This document shows, piece after piece, positions 32,501 through 42,560 of a stretch of 64,000 nt of DNA. Under the pieces are notes generated by a model. It was not told the DNA's origin and ran no database searches. It saw only the letters and a list, made by a program, of their open reading frames with translations. The stretch is from the NCBI GenBank assembly GCA_033239125.1, contig BSWB01000004.1:119731235-119795234 (forward strand), read 5' to 3'. The position numbers and the translations under genes are program-made. This DNA comes from Fagopyrum homotropicum (lineage: Eukaryota; Streptophyta; Magnoliopsida; Caryophyllales; Polygonaceae). Within the stretch, counting starts at the first letter, position 1; every line of letters starts with the position of its first letter.

Positions 32501-35443
32501 GGTGTAGAAGGTGTGGGAGAAGAATCAAAAGAATTTGAAGAAGAGGCACGATCACCCTCTTCCACGGCCTGAATCACGGTTTCCCTGCATCCTCCACGGC
32601 CGTGGTTTAGGGCGTGGAAAGGAAATACGGTTGCTCTGTTTCCTCCACGACCGTGTAACCCTCTGGAGTGAGCCACGCTTTGGTTGGTGAAATCCACGGC
32701 CGTGGAATATAGTGTATGGCCGTGGATTCTCACGTTTTCTGCTTCGTCGTGGAGTTTCTCAAACTCCTCTTCCCATACTTCTTCTTCTGCTTCTAAGGCT
32801 TCAATTGTCTCATTGCACTCCTCTTCTTCCCCTACATTCGTTAGACTCATAGTAATAACCTTTTGCAAAGGATCTTTGAAGAGAATAGCACTTACCTCCT
32901 CTCTAGACAACCCTTCTTCATCTTGGATATTGAATATATCCTCATCAAAAATTGGTTCCTTCACTAGAGTGGAAAGAACGAACTCTACCTTCTCTTCTCC
33001 TATGTCAAAGGCGAGTCTAGCATTCTTGCAATCGACTATGCAGCCGGAAGTTGCAAGAAACGGTCTTCCGAGTATGATCGGGACCGGACTATCTGCAGGA
33101 ATGTCAAGCACAACAAAATCAATGGGAACAAAGAATTTACCTAGCTTGACTGGGATGTCTTCTACAATACCGACGGGGCGAGTGATGGATCGATCCGCCA
33201 TGTACAACGTCATCTTCACCGGTTTAGGGTCGCCTAAACCGATCTTCCTACATAATACAAGTGGTATGATGCTCACACTTGCTCCTAAGACACATAACGC
33301 ATCATATGTGACATCTCCCACTCCTATGGGAATACAAAATGACCCCGGATCTTTTAGTTTGGGGGGCATTTTCTCCTTCATGGTCTTGATGAGATCCGAA
33401 GAATCCAAACTCATCTTAACCTCTCCAAAATCCTCCAACTTCTCTTGTTAGAGAGGATTTCCTTTAAGAACTTGCCATAAGCCGGCATACCTACAATAGC
33501 ATCAATGAAAGGTATATTAATATGCAGCTTGCTCATGAGTTCTATAAACTTACCAAATTGTTTATCTAGGTGCGCTCTCGCTCTAGATTGAGGGAATGGT
33601 AGGGGAGGTTTGTAAGCCGGAGGAGGAACGTAGACATCTTCCTTCTCCTTCCCCTTCTCTTTGTCTTTCTCAACGGAGACTTCAACAAACTTAGGTTGCG
33701 GATCGGTGGTAGTCACTCCGCTCTTAGTTGTGATTGCCATCACCCTTCCCTTTGGGTTGTCCTCCGTTTTTCCTGGAAGTTTCCCTTGATTCCTAGGAAC
33801 TTCCTCCGCTTGGCTGAACATTTGGTTTTCTAAAACCTTTTGGGCTTTATCAACCTTAGAAATTTGATCATCAACCTTAATGATGCGGTTCTCCAAACCT
33901 TGAAGCTTTCCCAAAATCGTTTCCAACATGGGATCGGGCTTCTCCTTCCCCGAAGTGTTTCCTCCATTAGATGTTTGCCCCTGGCTTTTCAAAGGAGTAG
34001 AGGAAGAGGAAGGTGGAGTTAGTGAATTCGAATTGGAAGGATAAGAGTTACCGGAGTTTTGTTGATTGGAGCGCCAATTATTGTTGTTTGAACCCCTATT
34101 GTTGTTCCAATTATTGTTCCGGTTGTTGTTGTTGCCATTCCAATTATTCCGGTTGTTGTTCCGGTTATTGTTGTTGTTGCGGTTTGTATTCTCACCACCA
34201 TTGTTGTTGTTGCCCAAGTAGCCAACATCTTTTCCTTGTTGATTTGGAAAGGTTGTCTTGATAGCTTCCTTCAACTCTTTGATCTCATTGTTGAGGGAAA
34301 AAATTTGATTTTGAGCTTCATGTGTGAGCTTTGCTCCTTGCTCCACACGATTTCCCTCTACCTTCCGGTGAGAATACTTCTCTATGACCCTTGCTTGCTT
34401 CTCAATGAAGTTCCAAGCGTCATCTTCCCTCATGTCCATGAATGTACCACATGAGAGAGATTGGAGCTTGAATTGTGTCTCCACATCCATCCCCTTATAG
34501 TATATCTCCAAAAGTGCAAGCTTGGATATGCCATGATGAGGGCAATCCAAGAGCAAATCCTAATATCTTTCCCAAGATTGAAACAAACTTTCGTTAGATC
34601 TCATGGAAAATGCATTAATCTTACCTCTTAGTTCCGCCGTTTTGGATGGCGGAAAGAACTTAGTGAGGAACTCCACGGAAAGGTCTTCCCACGTATCTAG
34701 TTTTCCACTAGGAAGAGCTTGGTACCAAGACAATGCTTTCCCCTTCAAGGAGATGAAGAAAGGCTTGAGCTTATAGTTGTTGGTAGTCGCGTTCTTCGGC
34801 CTCATTGTCTCCATCATACACTCAAAGTTTTGCAAGTGTTGGTGTGGAGATTCAGCGCTTGTCCCACCAAATTGGTTTTGGCGAACAAGAGTAATAACCT
34901 GCGGGTTGAAGCTAAACCCTTGTACATCGTCAACATCAAAGTTCACACCTAGACGGCGTGGTTGCTGCGTTGGATCCATCCTTTGGCCAAGAGTTCTTGG
35001 CTCCTCATCCACACATTCGATCCTTGCATTCCTAGGTGGAACATGGCGATTTGCAGCTGCCCGTGGATGGAATGGATTCACATTGATCGTTGGATCAATT
35101 TCCTCTAGCGGTGGCATGGAGGAGTCGCTATCCTCATTAGATGGGTGGCTCTAACCGATCTTCCCGGTCTCCTCCTTTTCTTTTTCTCCTTAAGGTTGTT
35201 TATCTCCAACCTCATTTGGAACATCATGTCCGTTAGATCATCAACCTTCATTTGGTGACGATCCGTCTCTTCTCTACGTGTCTTCTCACTCCATTGGAGT
35301 TGAGCTTCCTTTTCCGCAAGCTCCGATTGAAGATCACGTTCTATTTCTTCAGCCATTTTCTTTTCCTTACGCTTTTGCCTTAAAGTCCTCTCAAACTCTT
35401 GATCAAGAGGTAAGAGGTCTTCGGTGTTCCTAAACCTACGCAT
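29533..35443 (-). pseudogene. Gag-pol polyprotein of element C
   Basis: From ATG 35443 to TAA 29535-29533. Two frameshifts (near 35120-35155 in gag, and a one-base loss near 33455 just before the protease) and two stops (TAG 34562-34560, a Gln codon in A; TGA 29634-29632, a Trp codon in A). The segment 33438-29635 is one open frame of about 1268 codons holding protease, RT, RNase H and integrase. The protease site reads CVLGASVSIIPL, so the catalytic Asp of A and B (CDLGAS) is replaced by Val. RT has MPFGLCNAPATFQ and FMDD; RNase H has MCDASDVAIG, TEKEF and YTDH; integrase has CCDACQRT, VDFMGPF, ISDGGSHF and EISNREIKG. Gag has the same Asn-rich tract and no CCHC. The RT, RNase H and integrase signatures are intact. 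Confidence 0.93.
32560..32735 (-). repeat. In-frame palindrome array between protease and RT (element C)
   Basis: CCACGGCCGTGG-type sites at about 32592, 32646 (ACGACCGT), 32695 and 32716 within the open frame, encoding repeated HGRG. The order of flanking words (ATTCCAC, CTCCAG before GGTTACACGG, CCGTATTT, CACGCCCTAAACCACGG) follows the U3 array of LTR A (2996-3170). Confidence 0.8.
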
Positions 35444-35520
35444 GCACTTGAAAAGATATCAAATAACAAGGGAAGAGCTCCCAAGCTTGACAACCGGCAA
35501 CCGAATTCGGCCTAAACCAA

Positions 35521-35539
35521 ATCCCCGGCAACGGCGCCA
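35521..35539 (-). other. Primer binding site of element C (tRNA-Asp)
   Basis: On the minus strand TGGCGCCGTTGCCGGGGAT, six bases from the 5' LTR. Confidence 0.92.
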
Positions 35540-35545
35540 AAAACT

Positions 35546-37253
35546 TGTTCGCCACTTAGCGTGCGTGCAAATAAGCTTTAATTTTAAAACTAGAAATCAA
35601 GCAAGCGAACCCGCAGTGTACGGATCGATATAGTTGAGCAAGAATTCCAAAGTATCGAACATAGGGATTTGGGGGGTTAAATCCAGTTATAGATTATCAA
35701 GCAAGTAAGTGTATGAAACTTTTCAAGTATTGGGAAAACAACAATCCTAAAGATCCAGGAATCCAGCTGTGGCAATCAATTCAAGATATACTAAAGGTAT
35801 AAGGACAGAGTTGAGATATGCAAAGGTGCTAATGTAAGGTAATCGTACGCTGAAGTTCCAAACACCTTATATGACTCACCTAGAAGACACTCTCTATAAA
35901 GGTTATTGAGGCTTCAGTATAGAAAGGATCTAAAGGTAGGAATTAATGTCAAATACCCAAACTTGTATTTCAAGGATCAAGACTAACTAAACCGATTAAG
36001 GTTGTGACACTCACAATCGAGGTAGAGGTTGTTGAGGCTTCACTACCACCTAGAAAAGGCAAGCCAAGACTAAGTTAAAGCAAATCTTTAACTTTGGATT
36101 AAAGTAAAAGCAAGTTCGTAACTAAACACAAAATTACGGGTAGTTCTTGAGTTCCACGGCCGTGGAAGCTCAAGAACAGACCGTGGATTAGGGTTGTCGG
36201 CGATTCTCTCTAACTCTCAGGGTCCAATCTGTTTACGATCGATCTATCATCATCTAAGCCACAACTATCAACCCTTCACCTTAGAATTGTTAAAGGGTTT
36301 TAGCCAACAATAGTCATATTGATATCAAATTCAAGGTTTAAAAGAATGAAAGATGGAAACTTCCGAAAACTTTCAATAACTTTAAAGTCAATCTCAAATC
36401 CACAATCAAGAACAATAATCGTCAATAGATTCGGAATAACACAAACAATCACAAATCTTAGATAAGAAGGAAGAACGGGATGTCAATCCGTCTTCTAAAT
36501 CAAACCTAAGTAAGAAGCGAAATCTTCTTACGAACACTCTTCTGAATCTTCAATCTTCCGTCAATCCGGAAATCCCAATGACAAAGCGCAAATCTCTCCA
36601 ACACAATCTTCGTCAAATGCGAAATTAGGGAATTCCAAGCGTAAGTGTAAGCAAAAGTGCGTCTAAGCAGAGGTGACGGAATCTCTCTTCGTCCGTCCTT
36701 TTATAGTGTAAGATAAAATATCGGCCCGGCCCAATTGCGTAGGAGATCGTGGCTTAAAGTGTGGCGAAAAAGATCGCCAAGATCACGGTCGTGGAAGGGT
36801 TCCACGGCCGTAATTTAGAGCGTGGAAACTGTCACGGTTTGACACAACTCTTCCACGGCCGTAGAAGTTGCTGGAATGAATCACGCTTCCCTTGCCAAGG
36901 TTCCACGGCCGTGGACTTGAACGTGGAATGTAGTACGGCCGTATTTTAGAGCGTGGTTTAGGGCTAGAACGTGATTCTTCCTTTCCTCGTGCCATTCTTC
37001 AAGTTGGCACATCCTTAGCTCCTAGGAATGTCCTCAATTCATGGACATGCTCAATCAAACTCCATCCTTGCTCAATTCCGTTCGGAAATAGCTCTTAATT
37101 GCCTACAATCAACATAAAGCTTGTGTAGATCTCTATATCGACATTATAGACAAACTAGCTCACAAATGCATCAATGCTTAATCAATAAATATCAATATGG
37201 ATGAAATACACTTAGAAAACGTGCCTAAAATATCACAATATTTCATGCTAACA
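35546..37253 (-). repeat. 5' LTR of element C
   Basis: 1708 bp, partner of 24050-25757. Palindrome array at 36780-36955, TATAAAAGG at 36705-36697, leader dyad at 36143-36177. TSD CCAAC follows at 37254-37258. Confidence 0.95.
36697..36955 (-). promoter_or_regulatory. U3 palindrome array and TATA box of 5' LTR C
   Basis: Same sites as the 3' copy (first at 36785, last at 36935) and TATA box at 36697-36705. This is the LTR that would drive element C. Confidence 0.75.
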
Positions 37254-40200
37254 CCAACCAACAACAAAATTCCGGTAATCCCAATTCAAATTTTTAAAAT
37301 TCACTAACATCTCCCTCTTCTTCTACCCCTTTGAAAAGCCTGGGGCAAACATCCAATGGTTCGAACAATAAGGAGAAGGAGAAGCCCGATCCTATGTTGG
37401 AGACGATTCTAGGAAAGCTCCAAGGACTAGAGTGTTACATAACTAAGGTTGATAAAGCTCAATAATCTTTAGAAAACCATATGTTCAGCAAGGCTGAAGA
37501 AGTTCCTAGGGATCAAGGAAAACTTCCGGGGAAGACGGAGGACAACCCAAAGGGAAGGGTGATGGCTATCACCACTAGGAGTGGCGTTACAACCACCGAC
37601 CCACAGCCCAAGTTTGTGGAAGTCCCATCTGATAAGGAGAAAGATAAGGGGAAGGAGAAGGAAGATGTCTACGTTCCTCCTCCAGCTTATAAACCTCCCC
37701 TACCATTTTCGCAGTCTAGAGCAAGAGCGCGCCTAGACAAGCAATTCGGTAAGTTTATTGAACTCATGAGCAAACTGCATATTAATATTCCTTTTATTGA
37801 TGCAATTGTAGGTATGCCCGCTTATGGAAAGTTCTTGAAAGAGCTCCTCTCTAAAAAGAGGAAGCTAGAAGACTTTGGAGAAGTCAAGATGAGTTCGGAA
37901 TCTTCGGAGCTCATCAAAACAATGACTGAAAAGATGCCCCCAAAGCTGAGAGATCCGGGGTCATTTTGCATTCCAATTAGATTAGGAGAAGTCACATGTG
38001 ACGCCCTTTGTGACTTGGGAGCAAGCGTAAGCATTATTCCGCTTGCTTTGTGTAGGAAGATCAGTTTAGGTTAACCTAAACCGGTGAAGATGACATTATA
38101 CATAGCGGATCGATCCATAACTCGTCCTGTCGGTATCATTGAAGACATCTCAGTCAAGCTCGGTAAGTTTTACATTCCAATTGATTTTGTTATGCTTGAC
38201 ATTCTTGCAGATTGTCCGGTTCCGATCATATTCGGAAGACCGTTTCTTGCAACATCCGGTTGTATAGTGGATTGCAAGAATGCTAGATTGGCTTTCGACA
38301 TAGGTGAAGAGAAGGTTGAGTTTGTTCTCTCAACTTTGGTAAAAGAGCCAGCTATTGGAGAGGACATGTTCAATATTTATGATGAGGAAGCATCTAGAGA
38401 AGAACTAAGCTCAATTCTATTCAAAGATCCATTGCAAAAGGTCATAACCATGAGCATCATGGAGAAAGAAGAGGAACAGGATTGCAATGAGGAGATTGAA
38501 GCCTTGGAGGAGCTAAAAGAAGTGCATGAGGAAGAGTTTGAAAAACTCTATGATGGGTCAGAAAACGTGAGGAATCACGGCAAGTCGTGCTATTTCACGG
38601 CCGTGGTTTCTCTCAAGATGACCGTAATCAGCTATTCGGAGAGCTCCAGTAAGTTACACGGCCAAAACCACGGCCATGGAACCACCAGTGGTGCCGTAAT
38701 TGACTTTCACGCTCTAAACCACGGCCGTGGAAGTAACAGTGGTGCCGTAATTTTGGGTATTTCTGAGAACAACTTCGTTCTTTCCACAAATACTCTTGAG
38801 TCTTCTTCCACCACTCCCACACCCTTAGAGACTTCTAAGGAAGCGTCGGACACATCTCAAGACTCATCAAAGGCATCAATAGTAATGGAATTGAAGCCAC
38901 TTCCCACACATCTTCGGTATGCATTTCTTGGAACTAATTCTACTTTTCCCGTAATTGTTAGTTCCGATTTAAGTGAAGATGAACATGAGAGACGAACGGC
39001 TGTTCTAAGGAAACATAGGAAAGCCTTAGGTTATACTATAGAGGGTCTTGTAGGAATTAAACCATCATTATGTATGCACAAGATTCTAATGGAGGAAGAT
39101 TTTAACCCTACGAGACAACCTCAAAGACGGTTAAATCTGATCATCAAGGAGGTTATTAAGAAGGAAATTCTTAAGTTGCTTGACGCAGGTATCATCTATC
39201 CTATCTCGGATAGCAAGTTGGTGAGCCCCGTCCAAGTTGTCCCGAAGAAAGGAGAAATGACGGTTATCACTAACAAGAACAATGAACTCATTCCTACAAG
39301 AACCATCACGGGATGGAGGATGTGCATTGATTACCACAAGCAGAACAATGCAACTAGGAAGGATCACTTCCCGCTACTATTCATTGATCAAATGCTTTAG
39401 AGGTTAGCACAACACTCCTATTTTTTGCTATCTTGACGGTTATAGTGGTTTCTTCCAGATTCCGATCCATCTGGACGATCAAGAGAAGACCACATTCATG
39501 TGCCCATGGGGGACGTTTGCCTATAGACGGATGCCATTCGGGCTTTGCAACGCCCCAGCCACCTTTCAAAGGTGCATGATGGCCATCTTCTCGGAGTACA
39601 TTGAAGAGATAATGGAGTTTTTATGGATGATTTTTCTGTTTATGGTTCTTCATTTGATAATTGTCTTTATAACCTCTTTCTTGTGGTGCAAAGGTGTGAA
39701 GACACTAACCTAGTTCTTAATTGGGAGAAGTGTCAATTCATGGTAAAAGACATTGTGCTATGACACTTAATCTCTAGTAGAGGGATGGAGGTAGACAAGG
39801 CTAAGATAGAGAGCATAGAGAAACTTCCGCCTCCATCTTCGGTGAAGGGGATAAGAAGTTTTCTAGGACATGCTGGATTTTATAGACGATTTATCAAAGA
39901 CTTTTCTAAGATATCAAAACCGCTTACTAATCTATTGATGATGGATACAGTTTTTGATTTTTCGCAGGATTGTTTAGATGCATTCTATAAGATCCGGTAA
40001 GCTCTCATCTCAGCCCCGATTATCCAACCTCGGGACTAGAATCTCCCGTTCGAGGTTATGTGTGATGCAAGTGACGTAGCTGTTGGAGCTGTGCTGGGAC
40101 AAAAGAAGGAGGGACGAACCATGCCATCTATTATGCTAGCAAGATGCTAGATGAAGCGCAGCTCAACTACGCCACAACTGAAAAAGAATTCTTAGCTATT

Positions 40201-41787
40201 GTATATGCCTTTGAAAAGTTTCGTTCTTATCTTGTAGGTGTAAAGGTGAATGTATACACGGACCATTCTGTGATCCGGCATTTACTTGCCAAGAAGGATG
40301 TGAAACCGAGGCTGATTAGATGGATTCTTCTCCTACAAGAATTCGATCTAGAGATCCGTGACAAGAAAGGCTCGGAAAATTCTGTTGTAGATCATTTGAG
40401 TCGTCTACCACACATTGAAGACGACGATCTACCTATAGATGACTCCTTCCCGGATGAACACTTACACATCATAGAGGAGTGCATCGACAAGATATCTAGA
40501 GGTAACGAACCTTGGTTTGCTGATTTTGTAAATTACTTGGTTTGTCACGAAATACCTCCCGGGTTATCCTATGCACAAAAGAAGAAGTTCTTTAGGGATG
40601 TCCGGCAATACTTTTGGAATGAACCTCTACTCTTCAAGAGAGGTTCTGATGGCATCATTAGGAGATGTGTGCCGGAAGACGAAATGCAAAGTGTCATTCG
40701 TCATTGTCATTCACTATCTTGTGGAGGACACGCTAGTTCCAATAAAACTTGCGCTAAGGTATTGCAATCTAGATTCTTTTGGCCTACTGTATTTAAGGAT
40801 GTGCAAACCTTTGTTTCGTGTTGCGATGCTTGTCAAAGAACAAGAAACATCTCTAGGAGAAAAGAGATGCCCCTCAACAACATTCAGGAGGTGGAATTCT
40901 TTGACGTTTAGGGAGTAGACTTCATGGGACCTTTCCCATCATCTTGTGGAAACCAATACATACTTCTAGTTGTAGATTATGTTTCGAGATGGGTTGAAGC
41001 TATTTCCTCTCCAACTAATGATGTCATGGTTGTTGTTAAGTCCTTTAATAGAACTATTTTCCCAAGGTTTGGGACACCACGGACCATCATTAGTGACGGA
41101 GGTTCACACTTCATTGCCCGACGATTCGAAACTCTACTAGCTAAGTATGGGGTGACTCACAAGATTGCCACCCCCTACCATCCACAAACAACTGGACAAG
41201 TGGAGATTTCGAATAGAGAGATCAATGACATCCTTGAGAAGACGGTCTCAAAGACGAGGAATGATTGGTCTTTGAAGTTGGATGATGCATTGTGGGCATA
41301 TAGGACTGCATACAAGACTCCCATAGATACAACACCATACAACCTTGTCTATGGGAAGTCTTGACATCTCCCGGTTGAGTTAGAACACAAGGCATATTGG
41401 GCTGTGAAGTGGTTGAACTTCGGTATGAAGGAAGTGGGCGAGAAGCGCCTCTGAGACCTCAATGAGCTTGAAGAACTCCGCTTGAATGCCTATGAAATTG
41501 TCAAGATCTACAAAGAAAGGGCGAAGCGTTGGCATGATAAGCATATCATTCCAAAGGATCTCAAAGAAGGAGATCAAGTTCTCCTCTTCATTTCGAGACT
41601 TCGTCTCTTTCCAGGTAAGCTTAAATCTCGTTGGACTGGACCTTATCTAATCAAACATGTTTTTCCCCATGGCGTAGTTGAAGTATGGGGTGAAAAGAGC
41701 GGAAGTTTTAAGGTTAATGGCCAACGCCTTAAGAAGTATTCACCGGAGCTCCCAGTTGAGGAAATCGCGCCGATTACCCTCGAATAA
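37254..41787 (+). pseudogene. Gag C-terminus and pol of element B, heavily mutated
   Basis: Continues the frame cut at 24049 and ends TAA 41785-41787. Protease with CDLGASVSIIPL (about 38010) and ILGRPFL changed to IFGRPFL; RT with MCIDYHKQN and MPFGLCNAPATFQ; the catalytic FMDD region is disrupted by a one-base loss near 39618; RNase H (TEKEFLAIVYA, YTDH); integrase (CCDACQRT, VDFMGPF, ISDGGSHF, EISNREI). Stops include 38072-38074, 39398-39400, 39998-40000, 40909-40911 and 41362-41364; frameshifts lie near 39425, 39618 and 40122. The protein is co-linear with A and C but this copy is the oldest of the three. It is followed by a conserved stem-loop (41828-41845, one mismatch) and an internal promoter-like region. 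Confidence 0.9.
38570..38760 (+). repeat. In-frame palindrome array between protease and RT (element B)
   Basis: Sites at about 38597, 38668 (CCACGGCCATGG) and 38722, each followed by GCCGTAAT or ACCGTAAT. The stretch with CTCCAGTAAGTTACACGGCC matches the U3 of solo LTR D near 53757. Confidence 0.78.
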
Positions 41788-42029
41788 ACACAGGAACGGT
41801 CTAGCTACGGACCCAAAACAAGCGCTTCTTAGGAGGCAACCCAAGGTATTGCACTTACGTTTTTGTTGTTCTTTCTTAGAGTAGTTTAGTTTAGTTGTTT
41901 TTGCTTTGTTTTTCTCTTGATACCTCCGGTATGTTATGTTTTTGGATGGAGGAATAATGATTTGGCAAAGGAAAGATACAAAAGTTGGAAAGAATTGACG
42001 AAACTTGGATGTTGGCACACAACAGAGAC

Positions 42030-42186
42030 TTCCACGCCCTAAACCACGGTCGTGGAAGTAACAGGTGACCGTAATTCCCCAAAATCAAGCAAAATTCACC
42101 AAAACCACGGTCTTCGTACATTTCCACGGCCGTGGTTTGCCCCGAGTGACCGTGATTTTCAAAAATTTTATAGGCACTATATAAAT
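42030..42186 (+). promoter_or_regulatory. Putative internal promoter of element B; downstream ORF lost
   Basis: ACGGTCGT at 42046 and ACGGCCGT at 42126, with GTGACCGTAATT and GTGACCGTGATT words, then TATATAAAT at 42178-42186. Layout equals A and C. The env-like ORF that should follow is missing: about 54 bp after the TATA box the sequence changes to Tekay. Confidence 0.58.
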
Positions 42187-42239
42187 CACCTTCCTTCACG
42201 AAAACACACCAAAATCCCAAATCCACGCCCCGAGTGACC

Positions 42240-42560
42240 GTTCTTTTGGTAACCTTGATGTGCGGGATACTTAGATGTGGGAACGACTAGACTTTTATGT
42301 AGTGATCAAACACATCCTTTTGGTGCCTTAAAGGCCGATCAGGATTGTCTTACCCTAAGTTTCGGGTCGAAACTTATTTTGAGGGGGATCTGATGTAACG
42401 ACAAGTTTTTTTTTTCTTTACGTTTTGATAGGGTTAGAGAAGTTTAGGAAACGATTAAAAATTTAGTGAGGCTACGACATACCAGTTTATTTATGGAAGT
42501 TGTTTAATTAAGTACCTTGTTCTAAGTTTCGGGACGAAACTTATTTTAAGGGGGTACTGA
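42240..42560 (+). other. 3' end of a Tekay internal region, joined to element B
   Basis: Nearly identical to 48880-49201, including both palindrome-polypurine units (tracts at 42381-42388 and 42548-42554). The left junction (about 42240) is not an LTR end, so it marks a deletion or recombination that removed the env-like region of B and most of a Tekay unit. Confidence 0.75.

Larger units (their letters stand above)
24050..37253 (-). mobile_element. Complete Athila-like LTR retrotransposon C (13,204 bp)
   Basis: Minus-strand element with two 1708-bp LTRs, a tRNA-Asp primer site, gag-pol, an env-like ORF, a 3' non-coding region and a CCAAC duplication. It is a sister of A: the polyproteins are nearly co-linear and highly similar, while the LTRs and palindrome arrays differ. 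Some two dozen LTR differences plus small indels make it older than A. It is nested in the gag of B. Defects: two frameshifts and two stops in gag-pol, loss of the protease catalytic Asp, a lost ATG and two stops in the env-like ORF. Confidence 0.95.

Noticed and set aside
32684..33451. 255-aa plus-strand ORF opposite the gag-pol of element C
   Set aside because: Antisense shadow of the protease region. The same shadow appears opposite A (6536-7048) and B.
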